Part shown: in pieces, positions 10,733 through 18,428 of the stretch | Layout: each line of letters starts with the position of its first letter | Position numbering within the stretch: the stretch's first letter is position 1 | DNA from: Martinezella miluonensis | Lineage (GTDB): Bacteria > Pseudomonadota > Alphaproteobacteria > Rhizobiales > Rhizobiaceae | DNA length: 64,000 nt | Assembly (NCBI RefSeq): GCF_900094545.1 | Contig: NZ_FMAH01000020.1 | Coordinates: 42,607 to 106,606, forward strand | Direction of reading: 5' to 3' | Translations under genes and position numbers: made by a program | Notes under the pieces: generated by a model | Database searches by the model: none | What the model was told of the DNA's origin: nothing | Seen by the model: only the letters and a program-made list of their open reading frames with translations

Positions 10733-10897
10733 ATTTCTCTCCCCTGTTTTTCCCAGTATATAGCAATGCTGCAACGCATTATAAAGTCACGGAGTCATGT
10801 GGCTTTCCAACCTGCGACGTTTGCATCCGACAAACATTTCCTATATCCGGCAAGCATAGGCACATCATCCCTATCAGTTTGAGAGTCTCCACGGGAT

Positions 10898-12790
10898 ATG
10901 AGAGCGTCGAGAAACAACAAGTGGCGTTTGACGATGCGATCGGCCTCGCAATGGTTGCCGGCCGTTGCCCGGACAACCGGCATCGTTCTTCTGACCCTCC
11001 TGATCGTCTTTGTCGTTTTCAGGGCTACCGCTCCTTTCCTCATCTCCAGCGGGATCGTGCGCTCCGGCATCGAGAGGGCGCTTTCGGAATGGACGGGATA
11101 CAGAGCCCAGATCGAGGGCGATCCCACGCTGGACTTCTGGCCGACGCCGCGCATAACGCTCAATCAGGTCACCATCCGCGAACCGGCAAAGAACGGCAAA
11201 GTGCTGGGCCATGTCGATAGTCTCTCTGCGGACTTCTCGCTGCTGCCCGCTATCCGTGGACATGCACATTTTCACGAGTTCCACTTCGTTCGACCCGTGC
11301 TCTACATCCGTCGCGACGAGAACGGGCTGATCGACTGGACCAATGAGGGCCGCCTGTCGAAAGCGATCGAACAGGTGGAGAGTTCCTCCGGCCAAGCCAT
11401 GCCGATGCGAAAGGATCAGGATGCAGCGATCGGTATGCTGACCATTGAAGACGGTAGCGTCGAGATGACGGATGACCGCAGCGGCAACGTCTACAAGATG
11501 ACCGGCGTCAATGCCGACATTTCCTGGCCGCGGCTCTCGCAGCGAATGACCGCCGTCATCCTTGCCCGTCTCAACGACCAGGATATCAAGCTCAACTTCG
11601 ACTCGGCGCAACCGCTGCTGTTCTTTGCCGGCAAGAACGTCGACGCCAAGACCAGCTTTTCCTCGCCGGTGATCAGCTGGGCCTATACCGGGGTTACCAG
11701 CATTTCGGACCTTTCGACGCTTTCGGGCAATCTCGAGCTCAGCGTACCGAACGTTCCCACCTTCCTGGCATGGAGTGGCCAGCGCCTCCCCGCCGCCGAT
11801 GCGCTCAAGAACGTCTCACTCAACGCCGATGTGACGGCGATCGACAAAGGCCTGCGCTTCAACAATCTCAGCTTCAAGGTCAACGACTCCGCGGCTTCCG
11901 GCGTCATGGACCTGAACTACACGACGGCTGGAAAGCCGAAGGTCTCCGGCACGCTTGCCTTCGACCAAATGAACCTCAATCCGTTCCTCGCCGCCTTTTC
12001 CATGCGCCTTGCCGCGGAGACCGCCATCAATGCGCTCCTGAACGGCAATCCGCTGCAGCGCCTCGACCTCGACTTGCGGCTCTCCTCCAACAAGGCTGCG
12101 CTCGGTCCCTTCCAGTTCGACAATATCGGCGCCAGCCTGCTGGTCGCGGGCGGCAAAGCGAAGTTCGACATTGCTGATAGCGGCTTCGAGGGCGGCTCGC
12201 TGACGGCGCATCTGGAGGTCGCTCCGGGTGATTTCGACGGCGGCGGCAAGCTGCAGATATCGGTCCGCAATGCCGATTTCGGCGGGCTCTTCACCCGCCT
12301 CAAGCTGCCAGGGCCGCTGCCAATGACGGCCGCCGGGTCTCTGGATCTGGCACTCAGCACCACCCGGCCGATCTGGGTCGCCAGGTTGGGGGACGTTGCC
12401 GGGAAGATGCATTTCGCGTCATCAGCCGGATCCTTCCGTGAGTTCGATCTCTCGTCTTTCAGGTCCTTGGCCACTCAAAAGGCCTTTTTCAGGATGAGCG
12501 ATATCGCTGACGCAGCCTTCAATTTCGACAGCATCAATGTCGATGCGACCTTTGCCAAGGGATCCGCCGAAGTGCAGAACGCGACCATCGCCGGCCGCAA
12601 CGAAACCATCACGTTGAACGGTGTTGTTCCGTTCCGCAGCAATGGTCTGGCGCTGTCGGGAGCGATCGAGGCGACATCGCCGTCCGATGCGGACGACCTG
12701 CCGATGCTGCCCTTCTTCCTTGGCGGCAGCTGGCCGGATCCGGTCGTTTCACCTGTTACCACTTTGCTGCAGAAACCCCAGCAGCAATAG
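10898..12790 (+). CDS. AsmA family inner-membrane-anchored protein
   Basis: A 630-residue AsmA-like protein. AsmA/TamB-type proteins are anchored in the inner membrane and reach into the periplasm; they are thought to help move phospholipids to the outer membrane. One N-terminal transmembrane segment is seen at about residues 24-46 (TTGIVLLTLLIVFVVF), followed at once by the family opening SGIVRSGIERALSEWTGYR and GDPTLDFWPTPRITLNQVTI. The rest is beta-rich with repeated short strands, and the C-terminal domain holds LALSGAIEATSPSDADDLPM. It has no operon partner: divergent from aacS and convergent with potI. Confidence 0.82.
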   Translation: MRASRNNKWRLTMRSASQWLPAVARTTGIVLLTLLIVFVVFRATAPFLISSGIVRSGIERALSEWTGYRAQIEGDPTLDFWPTPRITLNQVTIREPAKNGKVLGHVDSLSADFSLLPAIRGHAHFHEFHFVRPVLYIRRDENGLIDWTNEGRLSKAIEQVESSSGQAMPMRKDQDAAIGMLTIEDGSVEMTDDRSGNVYKMTGVNADISWPRLSQRMTAVILARLNDQDIKLNFDSAQPLLFFAGKNVDAKTSFSSPVISWAYTGVTSISDLSTLSGNLELSVPNVPTFLAWSGQRLPAADALKNVSLNADVTAIDKGLRFNNLSFKVNDSAASGVMDLNYTTAGKPKVSGTLAFDQMNLNPFLAAFSMRLAAETAINALLNGNPLQRLDLDLRLSSNKAALGPFQFDNIGASLLVAGGKAKFDIADSGFEGGSLTAHLEVAPGDFDGGGKLQISVRNADFGGLFTRLKLPGPLPMTAAGSLDLALSTTRPIWVARLGDVAGKMHFASSAGSFREFDLSSFRSLATQKAFFRMSDIADAAFNFDSINVDATFAKGSAEVQNATIAGRNETITLNGVVPFRSNGLALSGAIEATSPSDADDLPMLPFFLGGSWPDPVVSPVTTLLQKPQQQ

Positions 12791-12821
12791 CTCTTCCGTC
12801 AAGCCGGCCCAGCGCTGCCGC

Positions 12822-13637
12822 TCACGCGGCGGCGGCTGCTTGTTCGTCCCTTTGACGCTGCACTTCGCGGCGCTTGGTGGCGATCGAGGCACAAATGACA
12901 CCGACGGCAACGACACCGATCAGGATCGTGCAGATGGCGTTGATCTCCGGCGTCACGCCGAGCTTGACCTGGCTATAGATCAGCATCGGCAGCGTCTTGG
13001 CGCCGGCACCGGAGGCGAAGGTCGCGATCACCAGATCGTCGAGCGAAAGCGTCAGAGCCAGAACCCAGCCCGAGAATACGGCCGGCGCGATGATCGGCAG
13101 CGTCACCTCGAAGAAGGTGCGCACGGGCGGCGCGCCGAGGTCCATCGCCGCCTCCTCGATCGAGCGATCGAAGCTCAACAGGCGCGACTGCACGACGACG
13201 GCGACGAAGCACATGGTCAGCGTGGTATGCGCCATGACGATCGTCCAGAAGCCGCGATCGACGCCTGACGTGACGAAGAGCAGCAGCAGCGAGAGACCGG
13301 TGATGACATCGGGCATGACCAGCGGCGCATAGATCATGCCCGAAAACAGGATGCGACCGCGGAAGCGCGTATAGCGCACCAGGGTCAGCGCCGCGAACGT
13401 GCCGAGCACGGTTGCGATGGTCGCGGACAGGAGGGCGATGCGCGCCGTTAACCAGGCGGCGCTCAGCATGGTGTCGTTGCTGAAGAGGTGCACATACCAT
13501 TGCGTCGAGAAACCGCCCCAGACCGTCACCAGCCGGGAGCCGTTGAAGGAATAGATCACCAGCAGCAGGATCGGCAAATAAAGGAAAGCCAAGCCGAGCG
13601 TGACCGAGACGATATTGAAACGAGACCAGCGGATCAT
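12822..13637 (-). CDS. potI: Polyamine ABC transporter permease PotI
   Basis: Inner-membrane permease of 271 residues, last gene of potFGHI, importing putrescine or a related polyamine. It has six predicted membrane segments (first VTLGLAFLYLPILLLVIYSF) and the EAA loop contacting the ATPase at about 165-185: EEAAMDLGAPPVRTFFEVTL. The ATG is three bases after the stop of potH, indicating translational coupling. It faces the AsmA gene tail to tail with 31 bp between the two stops. Confidence 0.9.
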   Translation of the reverse strand: MIRWSRFNIVSVTLGLAFLYLPILLLVIYSFNGSRLVTVWGGFSTQWYVHLFSNDTMLSAAWLTARIALLSATIATVLGTFAALTLVRYTRFRGRILFSGMIYAPLVMPDVITGLSLLLLFVTSGVDRGFWTIVMAHTTLTMCFVAVVVQSRLLSFDRSIEEAAMDLGAPPVRTFFEVTLPIIAPAVFSGWVLALTLSLDDLVIATFASGAGAKTLPMLIYSQVKLGVTPEINAICTILIGVVAVGVICASIATKRREVQRQRDEQAAAAA

Positions 13638-13640
13638 CGA

Positions 13641-14552
13641 TTATCTCCCCTTCTCGTCGGCCTTGGCCTGGAAATGCTGAAAGAAGACGATGGGCACCAC
13701 CAGCACCAGAAGCAGGATGGTCGCCACCGCCGAGGCCAGCGGCCAGTCGGTGTTGCTGTAGAATTCTGTCCAGAGCACCTTGCCGATCATCAGGGTTTCC
13801 GAGCCGCCGAGCAGGTCGGGAATGACGAACTCGCCGACAGCGGGAATGAAGACCAGCATGCAGCCGGCGATGACACCGGGAAGGGAGAGCGGAAAGGTGA
13901 CGCGCCAGAAGGCGCCGATCGGCGTACAGCCGAGATCCTGCGCCACCTCGATCAGCGTGCCGTCCATCTTTTCCAGCGCGGAATAGAGCGGCAGCACCAT
14001 GAAGGGCAGATAGGAATAGACCATGCCGATATAGACGGCGGTATTGGTATTCAGGATGACGAGCGGCTGGTGGATGATGCCAAGGCCCATCAGCAACTGG
14101 TTCAGCAGGCCTGTCGTGCTGAGGATCGACATCCAGGAATAGACGCGGATCAGGAAGCTCGTCCAGAAGGGCAGAATGACCAGCATCAGCAAGGTGGGAC
14201 GGATCGTGCGCGGCGCTTGCGCCATACCATAGGCGATGGGATAGGCGATGATCAGCGTCAGCAGCGTCGAGATGCCGGCGATCTGAAGGCTCTGAATGTA
14301 GGCGTTTATGTAAAGCGGATCGCCGGTCAGCCATACGTAGTTGTCGAACGACATGGTCTGCAGCTTGTCCCACCAGTCGCCGAAACTGTCCGCCCATGCG
14401 AAGGACGGATCGTAAGGGGGGACGGACAGCGCCTTCGTCGCCAGCGAGATGCGGAAGACGATGAGGAAGGGCGCAAGAAAGAAGATCAGCAGCCAAGCAT
14501 AGGGAACGATGATGACAAGGCGCTGATAAATGGAGGGACCGAGCGCTTTCAT
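13641..14552 (-). CDS. potH: Polyamine ABC transporter permease PotH
   Basis: Inner-membrane permease of 303 residues, partner of PotI. The N-terminal membrane helix (RLVIIVPYAWLLIFFLAPFL) is followed by the periplasmic loop and five further helices; the EAA motif is EVAQDLGCTPIGAFWRVTFP. Family members usually have 290-320 residues, so the length is normal. Start ATG 14552 lies two bases after the stop of potG, so the genes are co-translated. Confidence 0.91.
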   Translation of the reverse strand: MKALGPSIYQRLVIIVPYAWLLIFFLAPFLIVFRISLATKALSVPPYDPSFAWADSFGDWWDKLQTMSFDNYVWLTGDPLYINAYIQSLQIAGISTLLTLIIAYPIAYGMAQAPRTIRPTLLMLVILPFWTSFLIRVYSWMSILSTTGLLNQLLMGLGIIHQPLVILNTNTAVYIGMVYSYLPFMVLPLYSALEKMDGTLIEVAQDLGCTPIGAFWRVTFPLSLPGVIAGCMLVFIPAVGEFVIPDLLGGSETLMIGKVLWTEFYSNTDWPLASAVATILLLVLVVPIVFFQHFQAKADEKGR

Positions 14553-14554
14553 GA

Positions 14555-15700
14555 TCAGTCCTTCAGCAACACGCCGGCATTTTCGTCGAAGGACACCCAG
14601 ACGTTCTGGTCGTAGGCGAAGGGTTCTTCCACGACGCGAACCGCATTCAGCGACGAGGCTTTGAGCACCTGTCCGCTTTTCAACTTGACGTGGAAGACGG
14701 TCATGTCGCCAAGATAGGCGATGTCCCAGATTTCTCCCTCGGTGGCATTGACAGAGGCGTTGGCGGGCGGGCGTGGCGTTACCCTCAGCTTCTCCGGCCG
14801 GATGGCGAGGCTGGCGCGGCTTCCAGCGGCCGGTGCGTCGCTGGAGGCGGTGCGCAGCGTAAGGGCGGAATCGACTGATATTTCGACGATGCCGGACTGC
14901 GCAGAGGTGACGTTACCGTCGAGTATGTTCACATCGCCGATGAAGTCTGCCACGAAACGGCAATTGGGCGCCTCGTAAATTTCCGCCGCCGTCGCCACCT
15001 GCACTACTTTGCCGTGGCTCATGACCGCGATGCGGTCGGCCATGGTCATCGCCTCTTCCTGGTCGTGGGTGACGACGACGAAGGTGAGACCCAGGCTCTG
15101 CTGCAGATCCATGAGTTCGAACTGCGTCTCTTCGCGCAGTTTCTTGTCGAGAGCGCCGAGCGGCTCGTCAAGCAGCAGCACCTTCGGCCGCTTGGCGAGC
15201 GAGCGCGCCAGAGCCACGCGCTGGCGCTGGCCGCCGGAAAGCTGGTTGGGCTTGCGCTTGGCGAATTGCTCGAGCTTGACGAGCTTCAGCATCTGGGCGA
15301 CGCGATCCTCGATCTCGGCTTTCGGCATGCCGTCCTGCCGCAGGCCGAAGGCGATATTCTTTTCCACCGTCATATGAGGAAATAGCGCGTAGGACTGGAA
15401 CATCATGTTGACGGGGCGGCGATAGGGCGGCGTGCCGGCAAGATCCTGGCCATCGAGCACGATCTCGCCTGTCGTCGGCTGCTCGAAGCCTGCCAGCATG
15501 CGCAGTAGCGTAGACTTGCCGCAACCCGATGCGCCGAGAAGAGCGAAAAATTCACGATTGTAGATATCGAGGGAGAGGTCGTCGACGGCGGTGAAATCAC
15601 CGAACGTCTTCGTCACGTTCTTGAAGGAAATGTACGGCTTGGCCGAAGGATCGGTCCACGGAGCAAAGGAACGCCGGATATTGCCGAGTGACTTCATCAT
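14555..15700 (-). CDS. potG: Polyamine ABC transporter ATP-binding protein PotG
   Basis: A 381-residue ATPase that powers PotHI. Motifs: Walker A GASGCGKST, Q loop FQSYALFPHMTV, signature LSGGQRQRVALARSL, Walker B VLLLDEPLGALD, switch His in VVTHDQEEAM. The C-terminal third is a TOBE domain (ASLAIRPEKLRVTPR). The long N-terminus before the first strand (MMKSLGNIRRSFAPWTDPSA) is typical of PotG. A 230-bp gap with a terminator and repeats separates it from potF upstream. Confidence 0.92.
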   Translation of the reverse strand: MMKSLGNIRRSFAPWTDPSAKPYISFKNVTKTFGDFTAVDDLSLDIYNREFFALLGASGCGKSTLLRMLAGFEQPTTGEIVLDGQDLAGTPPYRRPVNMMFQSYALFPHMTVEKNIAFGLRQDGMPKAEIEDRVAQMLKLVKLEQFAKRKPNQLSGGQRQRVALARSLAKRPKVLLLDEPLGALDKKLREETQFELMDLQQSLGLTFVVVTHDQEEAMTMADRIAVMSHGKVVQVATAAEIYEAPNCRFVADFIGDVNILDGNVTSAQSGIVEISVDSALTLRTASSDAPAAGSRASLAIRPEKLRVTPRPPANASVNATEGEIWDIAYLGDMTVFHVKLKSGQVLKASSLNAVRVVEEPFAYDQNVWVSFDENAGVLLKD

Positions 15701-15734
15701 CTATCCCCAAATGGACGCCCGGGCGGGCTTTCCT

Positions 15735-15773
15735 GGAGCATTTCCGCTTTTCTTCGAATCGCGGAAATGCTCC
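15735..15773. repeat. Inverted repeat (13-bp arms), rhizobial intergenic element
   Basis: GGAGCATTTCCGC (15735-15747) and GCGGAAATGCTCC (15761-15773) are perfect arms around a 13-base loop. It lies between potF and potG, next to the second repeat at 15798-15836, forming a small palindromic mosaic of the kind scattered between rhizobial genes. Confidence 0.6.
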
Positions 15774-15797
15774 GTCTTTTTTGTTTCTTTCCGCATT

Positions 15798-15836
15798 CCG
15801 GACGGAAAACCGCTGCGCACTTTTCCTGGAAATGCT
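15798..15836 (+). repeat. Dispersed palindromic repeat, copy A
   Basis: The core GACGGAAAACCGCT, two to three variable bases and CTTTTCCTGGA recurs at 40625-40655. GGAAAA and TTTTCC form the outer arms of a small palindrome. The copy here continues into AATGCT, which repeats part of the neighbouring inverted repeat. Confidence 0.6.
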
Positions 15837-15873
15837 GAGGCGCCGGCTCTTCCCCTTCCCGGCACGCTCGTGA

Positions 15874-15896
15874 TTCTTAAGCTATCCTCTTAAGAA
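15874..15896. repeat. Inverted repeat TTCTTAAG-N7-CTTAAGAA
   Basis: Eight-base perfect arms around seven bases, directly downstream of the potF terminator on the minus strand. The right arm shares the T run of the terminator. It could be an operator or a second stem of the 3' end. Confidence 0.4.
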
Positions 15897-15922
15897 AAGG
15901 CCCGGACGTTGCCGTCCGGGCC
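15893..15922 (-). terminator. Hairpin after potF (terminator or attenuator)
   Basis: GGCCCGGACG (15899-15908) and CGTCCGGGCC (15913-15922) form a perfect 10-bp stem with a TTGC loop. On the minus strand it is followed by TTTTCTTA. It starts 8 bp after the potF stop and should reduce read-through into potG, leaving more binding protein than transporter. Confidence 0.75.
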
Positions 15923-15930
15923 GCTTGGAA

Positions 15931-17028
15931 TTATTGGCCCGTGGTGACCTTTGTCCACAGGCGCGTTGCCACTCGCTGCGTTTTCGAGTCCCAAGGGGTC
16001 AGCGTGAACAGTTTCTCGCGGACCGTATCGGTCGGATAAACGGCCGGATCATCCAGCACGTCCTTGCTCACGAACTGCTGCGATGCCTTGTTACCGTTGG
16101 CATAGGCGGTGAAGTTGCTGGCCTTGGCGATAACTTCCGGCTTCATGATGTAGTTGAGGAAGGCATGGGCTTCGGCGACATGCGGCGCGTCGGCGGGGAC
16201 CGCCATGACGTCGAACCACATCTGCGCGCCCTTCTTGGGGATCGAATAGCTGATCTTCACGCCGTTCTTTGCTTCTGCGGCGCGGTTGCGCGCCTGTAGC
16301 ACGTCGCCGGAATAGCCGAAGGCAACGCAGATGTCGCCGTTGGCGAGCGCGTTGATATATTCGGAGGAATGGAACTTGCGAACGAAGGGACGGATCGACG
16401 TCAAGAGATCTTCGGCCTTCTTGAAGTCTTCCTGCTTGGTCGAATTCGGATCGAGGCCCAGATAGCGCAAGGCGGCCGGAATGACGTCGGTCGGCGAGTC
16501 CAGCATATAGATGCCGCAATCCTTGAACTTGGCGGCGAGCTTGGGATCGAAGATGATGTCGATGTCAGGCGCCTCATCGGAGCCGAGAATCTGCTTCACC
16601 TTGTCGACATTGTAGCCGACGCCGCTGGTTCCCCACATGTAATCGATCGCGTACTGGTTGCCGGGATCGTAGGTGGCGATGCGCTGCTGCACCGTATCCC
16701 ACATGTTGGTAATGTTCGGCAGCTTGGATTTGTCGAGCTTCTGGAAGACCCCGGCCTTGATCTGGCGCTGCAGGAAATATGCCGTCGGGACGACGATGTC
16801 ATAACCGGTCTTGCCAGCCAGAAGCTTGGTTTCCACCGTCTCGTTCTGGTCGAAGGTATCGTAGACGACCTTGATGCCGGTTTCCTTGGTGAAATCGGAC
16901 AGGATCGAATCATCGATATAATCCGACCAGTTGTAGATATTGACGACCTTGTCTTCTGCGTGAGCGACCGTTGCAAGCGAAACGGCTGCGAAAGCCGTTG
17001 CCGCAAGCTTAGCGAACATGGACTTCAT
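15931..17028 (-). CDS. potF: Polyamine ABC transporter periplasmic binding protein PotF
   Basis: A 365-residue periplasmic protein that binds putrescine or a related polyamine and delivers it to PotGHI. A signal peptide is clear (KLAATAFAAVSLATVAHAED, cleavage after AHA). The mature part begins with the family signature VVNIYNWSDYIDDSIL; TFDQNETVETKLLAGKTGYD and YMWGTSGVGYNVDKV follow. ATG 17028 has GGAGAG upstream; the in-frame ATG 17070 lies outside the signal peptide and is rejected. First gene of the pot operon, downstream of a LysR gene on the same strand. Confidence 0.93.
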   Translation of the reverse strand: MKSMFAKLAATAFAAVSLATVAHAEDKVVNIYNWSDYIDDSILSDFTKETGIKVVYDTFDQNETVETKLLAGKTGYDIVVPTAYFLQRQIKAGVFQKLDKSKLPNITNMWDTVQQRIATYDPGNQYAIDYMWGTSGVGYNVDKVKQILGSDEAPDIDIIFDPKLAAKFKDCGIYMLDSPTDVIPAALRYLGLDPNSTKQEDFKKAEDLLTSIRPFVRKFHSSEYINALANGDICVAFGYSGDVLQARNRAAEAKNGVKISYSIPKKGAQMWFDVMAVPADAPHVAEAHAFLNYIMKPEVIAKASNFTAYANGNKASQQFVSKDVLDDPAVYPTDTVREKLFTLTPWDSKTQRVATRLWTKVTTGQ

Positions 17029-17209
17029 AATCTCTCCTGCTTCGTTCAAGGGTATCGCGGCGACACCCAACCCTCTGTTTTTCCCGTTAGACTAGAAAGG
17101 AAATCGAAACGCGACAAGGGGAAAAGCATGGCCTTGCCCTCTTTCGCAGGTTTGTCGGCGACCGGCATGGAAGCCTCGTACAAGCAAGGGAGACCACCGA
17201 GCCGAAAGC

Positions 17210-18082
17210 TCATGCATATGTCGGCCGCTTGCCGGCAAACAACTCCGAGTGGCTTTTCAGCAGTCGGGCCATGCGGTTGACAACGGTGCGGATTTCCCTG
17301 CGATGTCGATCTGCGTCGTTCATGACGATCCATTGCCGATGACGGAGAGAGGCGATCTCTTCGCCGACCCGCCCCAGCCTCGGCTCCTGATCGCCGACGA
17401 AACAGGGCAGAACGGCGATGCCCGATCCGGCGAGCACCAGGTCATGAAGCGATCGCGGCCGACTGACGGTGAAGGCGATTTCCTCCCGCCTGTTCTGATG
17501 CGGCCAGCGCAGATAGGCGGAGATGGCCTCCTCCTCCGCCACCGCGATCCAACGCTGTGGCCCGGCAAAGCGCATGTTGCGGGCCTGATAGGCAGCATAG
17601 GCGACATCGCCGGTCTTGATGGCAGCGAGATTGGCCTCCTCCGGCTCGAATGCGCGGATGCCGATATCGCTTTCGCGATGGGCGAGGCTGGCGCGACGTT
17701 CGCCGAGATGCAGGTCGATGCGAAAGCGGTCCCGCTCCGAGCAGATCGACGGCATGTTCTGGCTGAGCAGCCAGCCGACCCAGGTGCCGGCGGCGATGCG
17801 TACGATCGCAGCCCCCTGCGCATCGCGCTGCCAGCTATCCACCTTGCGGGCGGCGGCCTCCATCTCCAAAAGCTGATCGAACAGTGCCTGGCCGTCGCCG
17901 GTCAGCGAATAGCCGGCCTGGCTGCGCTCGAACAGCGGCCGGCCGATCTGTCCTTCCAGCTCAAGCATGCGTCGGCCGATCGTCGCCGGGCTCAAGCCGC
18001 TCGAAGCGACAGCGCCCGTCAACCCGCCTCCCCGGGCAACATCGAGAAAAAGCTGATAGGAATCCCAACCGGTGTTTTTCAT
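17210..18082 (-). CDS. LysR-family transcriptional regulator
   Basis: A 290-residue regulator with the HTH at about 5-62 (WDSYQLFLDVARGGGLTGAV, then SGLSPATIGRRMLELEGQIG and FERSQAGYSLTGDGQALFDQ) and a ligand-binding domain behind it. The HTH has ATIGRRMLELE where most LysR proteins have S-VS--I--LE. It lies upstream of potF on the same strand with 181 bp between, so it may regulate polyamine uptake, but the link rests only on position. Confidence 0.82.
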   Translation of the reverse strand: MKNTGWDSYQLFLDVARGGGLTGAVASSGLSPATIGRRMLELEGQIGRPLFERSQAGYSLTGDGQALFDQLLEMEAAARKVDSWQRDAQGAAIVRIAAGTWVGWLLSQNMPSICSERDRFRIDLHLGERRASLAHRESDIGIRAFEPEEANLAAIKTGDVAYAAYQARNMRFAGPQRWIAVAEEEAISAYLRWPHQNRREEIAFTVSRPRSLHDLVLAGSGIAVLPCFVGDQEPRLGRVGEEIASLRHRQWIVMNDADRHRREIRTVVNRMARLLKSHSELFAGKRPTYA

Positions 18083-18170
18083 GCATGAAAAGCATAGGGC
18101 GAAAACGGGTGTTTATAAAGCAGATTCCGATGTGTAGTTGAAGGGATGCCCCATAACATGGAGATGTCTC

Positions 18171-18428
18171 ATGATGGACAGCATCGCTTTGGCCAAGGCC
18201 ATTGAATTGCAAAACCAAGCACGCGAAGAACAATGGCGGAGAAATGAAGATCTTTTCTACCGCGATTACGGCCTGGATCCGCCCGCCCCTCTCATCTGGA
18301 TCGGAAAGATGATCGCCGGGTTATGCTCCCTTCGCAAGCCAACGAAAAAGGCGGACCGGCGAGAGATTCGCCAGTCCGCCTGCGATGATAATGGCTGCTG
18401 CGATCAAGCCGCTTCTTGCCGTGTATAG
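18171..18428 (+). CDS. Small protein of unknown function
   Basis: An 85-codon frame starting [20 protein letters not shown] with GGAG six bases before the ATG. The N-terminal half looks like a genuine small soluble protein (charged helix, then [20 protein letters not shown]). The last third is doubtful because it runs through the mcp terminator hairpin (18345-18380) and overlaps the end of the mcp gene on the other strand by 25 bases. No family recognised. Confidence 0.4.
   Translation: MMDSIALAKAIELQNQAREEQWRRNEDLFYRDYGLDPPAPLIWIGKMIAGLCSLRKPTKKADRREIRQSACDDNGCCDQAASCRV
18345..18380 (-). terminator. Rho-independent terminator of the chemoreceptor gene
   Basis: GGCGGAC-C-GGCGA (18350-18362) pairs with TCGCC-A-GTCCGCC (18368-18380) around a 5-base loop. 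On the minus strand the stem is followed by TTTTT. It begins 24 bases past the mcp stop. Confidence 0.85.

Noticed and set aside
12973..14496. 507-codon minus-strand frame across potI and potH
   Set aside because: Same strand but another frame; potI and potH have EAA motifs and membrane helices, this frame does not.
17046..17333. 95-codon minus-strand frame between potF and the LysR gene
   Set aside because: Overlaps the LysR C-terminus and the promoter region of potF; no conserved pattern.
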